Below are positions 1 to 11,718 of a stretch of 64,000 nucleotides of DNA, one piece after another. The stretch's first letter is position 1. Each line of letters begins with the position of its first letter. Both the position numbers and the translations under genes were made by a program. Below the pieces are notes generated by a model that was not told the origin of the DNA, made no database searches, and worked only from the letters and a program-made list of their open reading frames with translations. The DNA is taken from contig NZ_MUJY01000185.1 in NCBI RefSeq assembly GCF_002286785.1, positions 1-64,000 of the forward strand, read 5' to 3'. Source of the DNA: Pseudomonas sp. PIC25 (GTDB lineage: Bacteria > Pseudomonadota > Gammaproteobacteria > Pseudomonadales > Pseudomonadaceae).

Positions 1-2
1 CA

Positions 3-83
3 CCGCCCAAGGCCATCAAGGCCCAGGACGGTGAAGATTTCGAAGACCCGCTATCCAGTGGATCGGAAGGCTGCTCCGCTTAA
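3..83 (+). CDS. possible C-terminal end of an unidentified protein (partial)
   Basis: An open frame enters from the left edge and stops with TAA at 81-83. Its 26 residues are acidic and polar (it reads ...EDFEDPLSSGSEGCSA), as many natural protein tails are. Nothing identifies the family, and one other frame (stop at 85-87) is also open to the edge, so this may be chance. The window edge prevents a better call. Confidence 0.2.
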   Translation, partial: PPKAIKAQDGEDFEDPLSSGSEGCSA

Positions 84-126
84 GTGAACAGCATTAGGCC
101 CTGAGGCCGGCTTTTTCATGCCTGGA

Positions 127-588
127 TCAGACCGCTCGGCGTGTCGACGGGCGATAAACGTGGCATTCACCACCTATATAAATCAATGACTTAGGCGAAA
201 AATGGGCGCCGTTATTGGCATGATTGAGCCAGATAAAGTGGCATTCCCCGTCGAAATGACCGGAATAAATGGCATTTTCCGTATGCCCTACATTCCGGGC
301 ACTACAAGCCTCAAGAGCCGCTGCCTCCAAGCCAGGTGCATGCTGGGCTGAGCGGATTGACAACCTGTCAATGGAGCCCAGAGTAAAAGGGATCAAAGCC
401 CAAGGGAATCCCCATCTGTCATGGGATGCAAAGCTCGGCTGTCCTACATCAGCAGCCTGGATTTCCCCGAATCGGCTGCGATACCAAACCACCGTAGCGC
501 CATTATCGGCTTGGCTTTCCAGGATTGAGCGCAGCTGTTCGCGGAATTCGACGCTACGGTGCTCATCGCAAAGCAGCGGAAGAAGCCG
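127..588 (-). pseudogene. open reading segment of unknown origin, probably a gene fragment
   Basis: A minus-strand frame is open from about 588 down to 127, but its first in-frame start is a GTG at 492 in mid-segment. The part above the GTG reads like genuine protein (VEFREQL, then ATVVWYRSRF). A phosphatase-like PglZ N-terminus has a similar VVWYD pattern, but I could not establish homology. The lower part runs through the IS21-like repeats, so the frame there is probably fortuitous. The best reading is a truncated gene next to a mobile-element relic. Confidence 0.2.
136..300. repeat. remnant of an IS21-family-like terminal repeat region
   Basis: Three related units share a TGGCATT(C/T) core: near 160-170, 239-245 and 270-277. 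The middle one is followed by GTCGAAATGACCGGAATAA. Spaced direct repeats of this kind, with a TCGAAATGACCGGAATA-like core, recall the multiple terminal repeats of IS21-family elements in Pseudomonas and Burkholderia. No istA or istB reading frame is present, so this would be a solo end or relic. The family assignment is from memory of the motif. Confidence 0.35.
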
Positions 589-734
589 TCAAAGGCTTGC
601 CCCGCATCGGTTTGGAGCAATATGTCCTCACGGTCGAGCAGTGCCTGGAGCACTGTGCCTCGTCGCGGTGGCCGGCAGCTGCCCCTGCGCTATACCAGAT
701 GCCAGGGGACTGGCTGGGCAGGAGCGCAGGGGCG

Positions 735-967
735 ATGAAAAAGGCAATTGAGCAGTACACTTTGCAGGCACTGGTCGAGACTGGGGCGGCGCGGGAATTT
801 CGAGTGCTGCGCGAAGACGAGGCCTGGCGCGCCTGGAGTTGCGTCTCGGGGTGAAATGGCTGGCGGTGCGCTCGCGACGGGAGCCAGTGCGGCTGTGGCG
901 CTCACTGGCGGCGGTGGGGCGGTTTTGTGAGGGGGTGGGGATCAAGGCACTGACGGTGGAGCTCTAG
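735..967 (+). pseudogene. small ParC-like/plasmid-type gene broken by a 2-bp insertion
   Basis: From ATG 735 the frame reads MKKAIEQYTLQALVETG..., then is lost at the duplicated GC in GGCCTGGCGCGCCTGG (about 821-836). Dropping two bases there joins it to a second frame that ends ...RSRREPVRLWRSL and stops with TAG at 965-967. The rebuilt protein is about 76 residues. It resembles, from memory and without a search, the small partition-associated (ParC-family) proteins of integrative elements and plasmids. As read, the first frame stops at 854, so the gene is inactive or uses frameshifting. It fits the accessory character of the first 4 kb. Confidence 0.4.
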
Positions 968-977
968 CCCACACAGC

Positions 978-2024
978 CTATCGGCGTCGCGCCCGCCATA
1001 GTTCCTCAATGTCGAGGTCGTTCAGCGCCTCACGCATTCGCCTGAACGCATTATCCGAAAAGCGCGGATGCTTGGCTGAACCAAACTCGAAGACATGACG
1101 GCAATTCACATCCTCGTCGATCCCTAAATGATCTCGCAAAACCTTGGCCTTGGGCTGGGTCAGTCCGAGCTTCTGGGCAAGCTCTGCTGCTCCCAGGTAG
1201 AACTTCTTCTGAAGATCCAGCTCACGTACCGCCGCCGCATCAGCAGGATCGTCACCTCTGAGATAGCGCACAGGAGCGCCTTCCTTCTTAGAGAAATGAA
1301 CGACCAAGTTCACTCCTTCACCGTCTGTACGCGTCCCCACCGTGGAGAGTCGAGGAAACACCTCAAGAATGTCCTGCCCTGCCCGCACCGCCTTCTCGAT
1401 ACGGTCGATGTCTCGCTCGGAGATAACGACCTCCTCCACGGCAATCGACTCCATCGCCAGCAAGGAGCGAATCCGTGCACGGGCTTCGTCCCGATGCCGA
1501 CGACCCGGCTCCAGTAACTCCCGAATCAACCGATATTCGCGATCTACCAGGAACTCGAAATCACCGGGAGGCATAGTCGAGACGGGCAAAACGCGAGTGG
1601 GGATGTGATTTATCAACGCATCCTCCAGCGCACGCTGAAGGTAGGCATCAAACGCAGTGATCAATGCTCGCGTGTTGAGGTAGAGCAGATCCTCGGCGAC
1701 CACGACAAACCAGTGCTGGGCCGCATCCCTAAGGCTATCAATGGCACGCATCGCGCCGGCTTCCTCCGCCGTCAGGCCAAAGTGCGCCGTACAGAGTCCG
1801 AGGCACTTATCAAAGCTAATCGAGCGCCCTGCCTCTTTGTCGAAGACCTTGGCCTTGTTCTGCACCAGCACGGCCTTCAACAACATCTCGCAGGCATGCT
1901 GAAGGTGCAGCAGTACCGTAGTGATTCGCCCATCGTCATCGAAGCTATTGAACGCCTGCATACCCGTGCGAAGAGAGCAGAGTGCCTTGGTTTTGAGAGT
2001 TCTTGCGTCTCGAACCAGCTTCAT
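978..2024 (-). CDS. DUF3644 domain-containing protein
   Basis: This 348-residue protein starts at ATG 2024. Its N-terminal half (about 1-190) has the DUF3644 pattern: an early helical stretch, ITTVLLHLQHACEMLLKA, and a later RDAAQHWFVVVAEDLLYLNTRALITAFD block, resembling the helical HEPN-like folds of this family. The C-terminal part (about 250-348) contains a stretch that looks helix-turn-helix-like (GAAELAQKLGLTQPKAKVLRD). No catalytic residues can be assigned with confidence. It is the last of three minus-strand accessory genes below dinD. DUF3644 proteins often occur on genomic islands; a defence role is possible but is inference. Confidence 0.75.
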   Translation of the reverse strand: MKLVRDARTLKTKALCSLRTGMQAFNSFDDDGRITTVLLHLQHACEMLLKAVLVQNKAKVFDKEAGRSISFDKCLGLCTAHFGLTAEEAGAMRAIDSLRDAAQHWFVVVAEDLLYLNTRALITAFDAYLQRALEDALINHIPTRVLPVSTMPPGDFEFLVDREYRLIRELLEPGRRHRDEARARIRSLLAMESIAVEEVVISERDIDRIEKAVRAGQDILEVFPRLSTVGTRTDGEGVNLVVHFSKKEGAPVRYLRGDDPADAAAVRELDLQKKFYLGAAELAQKLGLTQPKAKVLRDHLGIDEDVNCRHVFEFGSAKHPRFSDNAFRRMREALNDLDIEELWRARRR

Positions 2025-2122
2025 AAGTCATCCCGCACACAGGCTAGTAGTGGGCTCCAATCCTACCGCCAATACATGGGTTGCGGTGAACGTGGACTGC
2101 TCTGCACAGGGCTAGAAATCAA

Positions 2123-2890
2123 TCAGAACCGCTCGACGTTATCTAGCGTTATAGGCTCCAGTGGATGACCTGATGCCTGTTCACCTAGCCTGAAAATCAG
2201 CCGTTTGACCGCTCGCTCCAACCATTCCTGATCAAGGTGCGAGAGCTCATCAAAGTCCGTTGATTTAGCCTTCCGAGCCGTCAGGGCACTGCCTTTTTCA
2301 GTGGATAACTCACCGACCCGGTTTAGGACTGCTCTATCGATCATGAACTGAACACAAGCTTGCGCTCGATTTCCCGCCTGACGCTCAAGCAGGGTCAAGA
2401 TGAAATAGGCCATGGCCTGTAAAGGCTCATTCCCACGTCGATACCCGAGCCATCGTCGGTAGGCATGTTGGGCGAACTCTGACGCGCTGAAGCTTTCTGG
2501 TGGTTGAGGATAGCGTCTAAGTGTCAGGTGGCAGCTAACACTGGAGCTGAGAGTGATCACTGAGCAGCCTTCTAACGTGACGATCTGCGGTTCACCCGGA
2601 GGGGGAGGGTTGCGATCAACCTCATCTGCGCGGCTGTATGTAAATCTGATCGTGCCTAGGTTGCGCTTGAGATCTGACTCAATCTCCCAGGCCCGAAGAA
2701 ACGGCTCAATGGCCTGACTGGCTTCCTGGCCACTGCCAAAATGCTCGGTAGGGACAACTTTCAGCTCCCCATCAACCAGGTAAAAATCGCCCAGGTGATT
2801 CGAGAACGACAGTGGCTCCGGATTCTCGTAGGAGATGTCCTCGGAGGAACTGACTGCGAAGTACACCGCCTCTACATGTGGATCTCTCAC
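2123..2890 (-). CDS. hypothetical protein, 255 aa
   Basis: I do not recognise this protein. It has no signal peptide or membrane segment. The middle is rich in beta-like sequence (VTLEGCSVITLSSSVSCHL) and the C-terminal half is helical (AMAYFILTLLERQAGNRAQ). The first in-frame start is GTG at 2890 and no strong ribosome-binding site is visible, so the true N-terminus is uncertain. It lies 98 bp above the DUF3644 gene and 77 bp below dinD in the same orientation, so the three may be one transcription unit or island cassette. Confidence 0.5.
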   Translation of the reverse strand: MRDPHVEAVYFAVSSSEDISYENPEPLSFSNHLGDFYLVDGELKVVPTEHFGSGQEASQAIEPFLRAWEIESDLKRNLGTIRFTYSRADEVDRNPPPPGEPQIVTLEGCSVITLSSSVSCHLTLRRYPQPPESFSASEFAQHAYRRWLGYRRGNEPLQAMAYFILTLLERQAGNRAQACVQFMIDRAVLNRVGELSTEKGSALTARKAKSTDFDELSHLDQEWLERAVKRLIFRLGEQASGHPLEPITLDNVERF

Positions 2891-2967
2891 ATAGTGCCCC
2901 GGAAGGTATCGCAGGCTGCCCAGAGGGCTTTGTTGATACTGCCCTGGTTGATCCTAGCGTTCACTAC

Positions 2968-3804
2968 TCATTCCTCTACGGATTTGTCTTGTAGCCTCTT
3001 GGTTGCGGACTCGATTTGTTTGATGCTGTTTTCCGGGGTCGGGAGGTCTTCAGGCATGGTGCCTCCCAACTCGGCGATGGTCTCCCGAACCTTTCTGCCG
3101 ACCTCGAAATGAACTTGGTTGGCCTGTTGCTTGCCCTTGACGTTATCTCGGCGCAACTTTTCTTCGGCCTGTGTAGCACGGAACAGGTTGGCTGCCAGTT
3201 CAGTTGAGCCCATGTGATCAAGAATCTTCTGACTCTTCTTCAGGCCTTTTCGCCGGTGAATGGCTTTCTGATCAAGTCCTCCATAGAGGCCCTGATAGCC
3301 ATGATTCTGGAAGATGGCGAAGTCCAACCCCGTTTCCACGCCTGCCTGCTGGGCCACCTCGACAAGCTGCTTGTTGTGCTCTCGCAGCTCATTGCGCAAT
3401 AGCAAGCGCTTCTGATCTTCCTTCAGCCGCTGGAAGGTAGCGTCGTCAGCCAGCTCCTGGCGGCGTGTCTGAACGGCGAAGTAGGTCTGCCCAGCAGCGA
3501 TCACCGGCTTGGAAGGATCACCGTTCTGGACAACCAGGTAGCAGGCATAGCGCGAAAGCTTTACATCTTGCAATTCACGCTGGGCACCCGAGCCAATAGT
3601 GACCATTCCGAGCGCATCCTCGAAATGGTCTTCAATGGCGTGCCCACTGTTGCCGCAGGCCTCTTTAGCTCGTGCCAGTACCGGCAGGAAATGCCGATAC
3701 TCTGAGTATTCAAGCAGCTTGGACAGGCTCCTCGCAGACCAGTATTCCGCGCCGTGCTCGTCTGTCTGCTTCAGCTGTTCAAACGACTGGTGCTGCTCGT
3801 TCAT
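2968..3804 (-). CDS. dinD: DNA damage-inducible protein D (DinD)
   Basis: This 278-residue protein matches DinD along its length. The N-terminal BRO-N/ANT-type region (WSARSLSKLLEYSEYRHF) is followed by the family's Tyr/Phe-rich block (GQTYFAVQTRRQEL) and a helical C-terminus. In E. coli DinD is LexA-controlled and modulates RecA activity. I looked upstream (3805-3900) for a CTGT-N8-ACAG LexA operator and found none. It sits on the accessory segment beside gyrB and is often carried on mobile islands in Pseudomonas. It is the first of three same-strand accessory genes. Confidence 0.85.
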   Translation of the reverse strand: MNEQHQSFEQLKQTDEHGAEYWSARSLSKLLEYSEYRHFLPVLARAKEACGNSGHAIEDHFEDALGMVTIGSGAQRELQDVKLSRYACYLVVQNGDPSKPVIAAGQTYFAVQTRRQELADDATFQRLKEDQKRLLLRNELREHNKQLVEVAQQAGVETGLDFAIFQNHGYQGLYGGLDQKAIHRRKGLKKSQKILDHMGSTELAANLFRATQAEEKLRRDNVKGKQQANQVHFEVGRKVRETIAELGGTMPEDLPTPENSIKQIESATKRLQDKSVEE

Positions 3805-4132
3805 TAGCCTTCTCCTTGGTGTTCAATAGGTCTATCGCAAGGGCGTTCAGGCGTAACCAATCCCCCCTTTTGCTGAAGGACTTCTATCTTATTGCCACAG
3901 TCGGGAACTGTGGTGTGGTCTCAAGCGTGCCGCATCGTCCTACCCATCAGCGATGGGCTGCCATGGGCGATGCTATTTTGATTGCCATGAATTGCAGCGC
4001 TCCGCCTCCCCCTCAGAATCTCCCAGATTCCGGCCCCGCCAAAACGAGATTTTCCAACATTTCTCTGTAGCCTCACTACATAACCTACCAGTGGCGGGTT
4101 CTGCACCTATCGCTAATACCCTAATCCACAAA
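3805..4132. other. intergenic gap between dinD and gyrB
   Basis: About 330 bp without a convincing gene. The short frames here have no recognisable product or ribosome-binding site. It should contain the dinD promoter, but no clear -35/-10 pair or LexA operator stands out. It marks the junction between the accessory left end and the conserved gyrB side. Confidence 0.5.
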
Positions 4133-4157
4133 GGAAAACCCCGGCGCTAGGCCGGGG
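4133..4157 (-). terminator. Rho-independent terminator of gyrB
   Basis: A perfect 7-bp stem (CCCCGGC/GCCGGGG) with a 5-nt loop is followed on the minus strand by TTTTCC. It lies about 70 bp beyond the gyrB stop codon and would end the dnaA-dnaN-recF-gyrB transcript. Confidence 0.8.
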
Positions 4158-4225
4158 TAGTGGGCGATTTTTGCATGCCAATAACTCGCACAAACATGCC
4201 AATTAATCTGCCCGTCGACAGGCGG

Positions 4226-7743
<3,518 letters not shown>

Positions 7744-7751
7744 TGAACGGC

Positions 7752-8858
7752 TTACAGACGCATCGGCATTACGACGTATGCGGAATCGTCGTTATCGGCT
7801 TCCTGAAGCAGGGCGCTGCTGTTGGCGTCGGAAAGGATGAGGCGAACCTGTTCGGTCGTCATTACACCCAGCACGTCGAGCAGATAGCTGACGTTGAATC
7901 CGATTTCGAGGTTTCCGCCGTTGTAATCAACCGCAACTTCTTCCTCGGCTTCTTCCTGCTCCGGGTTGTTCGCCTGAATCTTCAGCAGGCCGGACGCCAG
8001 CAGCAAACGAATGCCCCGGTACTTCTCGTTGGAAAGAATTGCCGTGCGGCTGAAAGCTTCGCGCAGCAACTGACGGTCACCGATGACCAGCTTGTCGCCG
8101 CCGCGCGGCAGAACGCGTTCGTAATCAGGGAACTTGCCGTCCACCAGTTTGGAGGTGAAGGTGAACTCACCCGTCGTTGCACGGATGTGATGCTGGCCGA
8201 GCACGATGCTGACTTCGCCGTCTTGCTCCGTGAGGAGACGCGCTAACTCCAGGATGCCCTTACGGGGAACGATCACCTGATGACGATCGGCCTGCTCGAT
8301 GCCCGCTTGCATGGAGCACATCGCCAGACGGTGACCATCGGTGGCGACCGCACGAAGCAAGCCGGCGCTGACTTCCAGCAGCATACCGTTCAGGTAATAG
8401 CGGACATCCTGTTGCGCCATGGCAAACCCGGTGCGCTCGATCAGACGGCGCAGCTTGGCTTGGGGCAGGGTGAAGGTCAGCGAGCCAGGACCTTCTTCCA
8501 CGGTAGGGAAATCGTTCGCCGGCAAGGTCGAGAGGGTAAAGCGGCTACGCCCGGTCTTCAGAACCAGCTTTTGATCGTCGACGCGGATATCGATCAGCGC
8601 ATCGTTCGGCAGGCTCTTGCAGATATCCATCAGCTTGCGTGCCGGTACGGTGATTTCTCCGGGCTCGGCGGCGCCTTCTTCGAGCGTCACCCGCCCGACC
8701 AGTTCGACCTCCAGGTCGGTCCCGGTCAGTGACAGCTGCTGGCCCTCAACCACCAGCAGAACGTTGGAAAGCACCGGCAAGGTCTGGCGGCGTTCCACGA
8801 CGCCGGCGACCAGTTGCAGGGGTTTCAACAAGGCTTCGCGTTGAATGGTGAAATGCAT
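7752..8858 (-). CDS. dnaN: DNA polymerase III sliding clamp (beta subunit)
   Basis: The product is a 368-residue beta clamp of normal length. It starts [19 protein letters not shown] and ends [10 protein letters not shown], the hydrophobic C-terminus next to the clamp's partner-binding groove. It has three clamp domains, with the typical GHRLAMC segment in the second. It tethers DNA polymerase III to the template. It lies 35 bp below dnaA and 8 bp above recF in the conserved dnaA-dnaN-recF-gyrB order. Confidence 0.98.
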   Translation of the reverse strand: MHFTIQREALLKPLQLVAGVVERRQTLPVLSNVLLVVEGQQLSLTGTDLEVELVGRVTLEEGAAEPGEITVPARKLMDICKSLPNDALIDIRVDDQKLVLKTGRSRFTLSTLPANDFPTVEEGPGSLTFTLPQAKLRRLIERTGFAMAQQDVRYYLNGMLLEVSAGLLRAVATDGHRLAMCSMQAGIEQADRHQVIVPRKGILELARLLTEQDGEVSIVLGQHHIRATTGEFTFTSKLVDGKFPDYERVLPRGGDKLVIGDRQLLREAFSRTAILSNEKYRGIRLLLASGLLKIQANNPEQEEAEEEVAVDYNGGNLEIGFNVSYLLDVLGVMTTEQVRLILSDANSSALLQEADNDDSAYVVMPMRL

Positions 8859-8893
8859 GGTCTAGTCCCTTGCCTCGTGGAGCTGCGTCGGAC

Positions 8894-10402
8894 TCATGTG
8901 GTCAACGTTCGCAGCAGGTTCTTGTAATCCTCGCGAATATCCGCATCGGACTCCCTAAGTTCCGCAATCTTACGACAGGCGTGCAAGACTGTGGTGTGAT
9001 CGCGCCCGCCGAAGGCATCGCCGATTTCCGGCAGGCTGTGGTTGGTCAGCTCCTTGGACAACGCCATCGCCACCTGACGTGGCCGCGCCACCGAACGAGA
9101 GCGGCGCTTGGAGAGCAGATCGGAAATTTTGATCTTGTAGTACTCAGCCACGGTGCGCTGGATATTGTCGACGCTGACCAGTTTGTCCTGTAGCGCCAGC
9201 AAATCCTTCAGCGACTCGCGAATCAATTCGATGGTAATGTCGCGCCCCATGAAGTGTGCATGGGCGATCACCCGTTTCAAGGCGCCTTCCAGCTCCCGCA
9301 CATTGGAGCGGATGCGCTGGGCAATGAAGAATGCGGCGTCGTGAGGCAGATCGACCTTGGCCTGGTCGGCCTTTTTCATCAGGATGGCGACACGGGTTTC
9401 CAGTTCCGGCGGCTCTACCGCCACCGTCAGGCCCCAGCCAAAACGTGATTTCAGGCGTTCTTCCAGCCCCTCGATCTCCTTCGGATAGCGGTCGCTGGTG
9501 AGAATGACCTGCTGCCCACCTTCGAGAAGCGCATTGAAGGTGTGGAAGAACTCTTCCTGAGAACGCTCCTTCTTGGCAAAGAACTGAATGTCGTCGATCA
9601 GCAGCGCGTCCACCGACCGGTAAAAGCGCTTGAACTCGTTGATGGCGTTCAACTGCAACGCCTTGACCATGTCGGCCACGAAGCGCTCGGAATGCAGGTA
9701 CACCACCTTGGCATTCGGATTCTTCTTCAGCAGGTGATTGCCGACCGCATGCATCAGGTGGGTCTTGCCCAAACCCACACCGCCATAAAGGAAGAGCGGG
9801 TTATAGCCGTGCTTGGGGTTATCCGCGACTTGCCAGGCGGCCGCGCGCGCAAGCTGGTTCGACTTGCCCTCGACGAAATTCTCGAATGTAAAGGTGCGAT
9901 TCAGATAGCTCGTGTGCTTCAACGCACCTTCCACCTGAACGGAGCGCTCGGTACGCACTGCCGGAACCGGGGCCACCGAAGGAGTGGACGCCATGGAATC
10001 GAAGCTGGCACGCAAATTATCCAGCGCCATCGCTGTTTGCACCGGTTCGGTGGCAGGAGCCACAGGGGCGGAAACCGGATTCACCTTCGCTGCCGCGTTG
10101 GCAGCCGCCGTAGCAGCCGAAGCAGGGGCGGTCGGGGCAGGCCTGGCGGCGGAGCTGCGCTTGCTGCCTATTAATAAGGAGAGTGCAGGCACCAGACCGT
10201 TACCGCGCTCTCCCAACAGCTCGAGCAATCGTCCCAGATACTTCTCGTTGACCCAATCCAGTACGAAGCGGTTGGGTGCATAGACACGCAGTTCGTCGCC
10301 GGCGGCTTCAACCTGTAACGGGCGGATCCAGGTGTTGAATTGCTGGGCAGGCAGTTCATCGCGCAGAAGCTCCACGCACTGCTGCCAAAGTTCCACGGAC
10401 AC
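8894..10402 (-). CDS. dnaA: chromosomal replication initiator DnaA
   Basis: DnaA (502 aa) opens oriC by cooperative binding to DnaA boxes. Domain I (1-80) starts [18 protein letters not shown]. Domain II is an Ala/Pro-rich linker (about 85-150). The AAA+ domain III has Walker [11 protein letters not shown] and Walker B LLIDDIQF. Domain IV ends with the DNA-binding signature [13 protein letters not shown] near residue 466. The start is GTG at 10402, giving the N-terminus normal for the genus. Perfect DnaA boxes upstream in oriC could also autoregulate it. Confidence 0.98.
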   Translation of the reverse strand: MSVELWQQCVELLRDELPAQQFNTWIRPLQVEAAGDELRVYAPNRFVLDWVNEKYLGRLLELLGERGNGLVPALSLLIGSKRSSAARPAPTAPASAATAAANAAAKVNPVSAPVAPATEPVQTAMALDNLRASFDSMASTPSVAPVPAVRTERSVQVEGALKHTSYLNRTFTFENFVEGKSNQLARAAAWQVADNPKHGYNPLFLYGGVGLGKTHLMHAVGNHLLKKNPNAKVVYLHSERFVADMVKALQLNAINEFKRFYRSVDALLIDDIQFFAKKERSQEEFFHTFNALLEGGQQVILTSDRYPKEIEGLEERLKSRFGWGLTVAVEPPELETRVAILMKKADQAKVDLPHDAAFFIAQRIRSNVRELEGALKRVIAHAHFMGRDITIELIRESLKDLLALQDKLVSVDNIQRTVAEYYKIKISDLLSKRRSRSVARPRQVAMALSKELTNHSLPEIGDAFGGRDHTTVLHACRKIAELRESDADIREDYKNLLRTLTT

Positions 10403-10472
10403 GGATATCCCCTACGTAGGAAAGGCGGCTAAGGCAAAAAACAAGCCGTTATTGTAGCCTCGGCAGCCTCAG

Positions 10473-10481
10473 TTATCCACA
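10473..10481 (+). promoter_or_regulatory. DnaA box (TTATCCACA)
   Basis: Perfect 9-mer, 70 bp upstream of the dnaA start codon. Confidence 0.9.
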
Positions 10482-10556
10482 CGAAGCGCCGCTCAGTCAT
10501 ATGGAAAATCAAAGCCTTATTCGATTCGTAGGTTTTTTCCAGGGCTGATCAAATCA

Positions 10557-10565
10557 TGTGGATAA
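10557..10565 (-). promoter_or_regulatory. DnaA box (TTATCCACA, minus strand)
   Basis: Perfect 9-mer read as TGTGGATAA on the plus strand, inside oriC. Confidence 0.9.
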
Positions 10566-10836
10566 CACGCCACCAACCAGGTGTTCCGACGAGGGGAAAA
10601 GCCTGGGGATGGCTCCGCTGTGGGTAAGTGCCCCATCCATCCCCAGCTTACCCAGCGGGTCCCCACATACATCCCACTCGTTCTCGACAAGCTTATCCTT
10701 CCTTCTACCACCGATGGGTTCTGGCCTGGCAAGGGTTTTCCACAGACCAGCCTCTGCCTAAACATCACTAACTCTTCAGAAAAGCTTTCATATATTTCTC
10801 TTCTTTTTTCTTGATTAGCCAAAGCCTGGTTGGAAA

Positions 10837-10865
10837 TTGACCTGAGGCGCCGGTTTCTCTAGAAT
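10837..10865 (+). promoter_or_regulatory. sigma70 promoter of rpmH operon
   Basis: TTGACC (10837-10842) and TAGAAT (10860-10865) are separated by exactly 17 bp, one mismatch each from consensus. They lie about 60 bp ahead of the rpmH start. This would drive rpmH-rnpA-yidD-yidC. Confidence 0.85.
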
Positions 10866-10924
10866 TGCCGGTCTCTTTAACGGGGGCCATTCCGGCCCGT
10901 AGTGGACCACCCAGGTATCGCATC

Positions 10925-11059
10925 ATGAAACGCACCTTCCAACCCAGCACTCTCAAGCGCGCTCGTGTACATGGCTTCCGCGCTCGCATGGCCACCAAGA
11001 ACGGTCGTCAAGTCCTGTCGCGTCGTCGCGCGAAAGGCCGCAAGCGCCTGACCGTCTGA
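10925..11059 (+). CDS. rpmH: 50S ribosomal protein L34
   Basis: The 44-residue, very basic protein [20 protein letters not shown]... is full length and matches L34, a small protein of the large ribosomal subunit. It is the first gene of the rpmH-rnpA-yidD-yidC unit, to the right of oriC as in other gamma-proteobacteria. rnpA follows after 14 bp. Confidence 0.98.
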
Positions 11060-11073
11060 ACATCCCGGAACGG

Positions 11074-11478
11074 GTGGTGAGTCGAGGCTTCGGCCGGGAA
11101 AAGCGCCTGCTGACATCCCGGCACTTCAAAGCGGTATTCGACTCCCCCACCGGCAAGGTTCCTGGCAAGCACGTTCTGCTTCTCGCGCGCGACAATCTGC
11201 TGGATCACCCCCGCCTGGGGTTGGTAATCGGCAAGAAGGCCGTAAAGCTCTCCGTCGAGCGCAATCGCCTGAAACGCCTGATTCGCGAGTCATTCCGGCA
11301 CAACCAGGAAAGCCTGGTCGGCTGGGATATCGTGGTGATCGCGCGCAAAGGTCTCGGCGATCTGGAAAATCCCGAACTCAGACAGCAGTTCGAGAAACTC
11401 TGGAGACGCTTGGCGCGCAGTCGCTCTCGTCCAGAAGCCCGAACCGAATCAGGGGTGTCCGATAGTCCCCATGCGTAA
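11074..11478 (+). CDS. rnpA: ribonuclease P protein component
   Basis: The 134-residue protein subunit of RNase P assists the catalytic RNA in removing tRNA 5' leaders. The signature [13 protein letters not shown] (the RNR motif) is in the middle, after the beta-strand segment [15 protein letters not shown]. The start is GTG at 11074, which gives the [14 protein letters not shown]-terminus normal in Pseudomonas. The C-terminal 25 residues form a variable tail. Its stop codon overlaps the start of yidD by 8 bp, so the two are probably coupled. Confidence 0.97.
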   Translation: MVSRGFGREKRLLTSRHFKAVFDSPTGKVPGKHVLLLARDNLLDHPRLGLVIGKKAVKLSVERNRLKRLIRESFRHNQESLVGWDIVVIARKGLGDLENPELRQQFEKLWRRLARSRSRPEARTESGVSDSPHA

Positions 11479-11716
11479 ACTGGCCATCGCGTCGATCCAG
11501 TTTTATCGCTACGCCATCAGCCCCCTGATGGCCAGCCACTGTCGTTTCTACCCCAGCTGTTCCTGCTACGCGCAAGAGGCCATTGAAATCCATGGCCTCT
11601 TGCGTGGTGGCTGGCTGAGCCTGCGCAGGCTTGGCCGCTGTCACCCGTGGAATCCCGGCGGATATGATCCGGTTCCACCCGCCCCAACCTCCCGACCCCC
11701 TTCGATGGCCGAGTAA
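11471..11716 (+). CDS. yidD: membrane protein insertion efficiency factor YidD
   Basis: YidD (81 aa) is a small membrane-associated helper of YidC-dependent insertion. The Cys-rich family core is visible: [20 protein letters not shown] followed by [11 protein letters not shown], then [15 protein letters not shown]. It overlaps rnpA by 8 bp and ends 2 bp before yidC, a tight conserved arrangement. Confidence 0.96.
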   Translation: MRKLAIASIQFYRYAISPLMASHCRFYPSCSCYAQEAIEIHGLLRGGWLSLRRLGRCHPWNPGGYDPVPPAPTSRPPSMAE

Positions 11717-11718
11717 TC

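Larger units (their letters stand above)
10403..10836. other. oriC: chromosomal replication origin oriC
   Basis: This dnaA-rpmH intergenic region holds two perfect DnaA boxes (10473-10481 on plus, 10557-10565 on minus). It also has near matches at 10619-10627 (TGTGGGTAA) and 10736-10744 (TTTTCCACA), and a weaker TTACCCAGC at 10648. Next to them is an AT-rich pyrimidine tract (about 10750-10820) suited to duplex unwinding. In Pseudomonas the functional origin has been mapped between dnaA and rpmH. Confidence 0.9.

Noticed and set aside
127-588. Assignment of the minus-strand fragment to BREX PglZ
   Set aside because: Only a short VVWY-type motif is similar; the rest does not support homology, so no function is claimed.
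3805-3960. LexA operator upstream of dinD
   Set aside because: No CTGT-N8-ACAG match; only a lone CTGT half-site is seen, so SOS control is not supported here.
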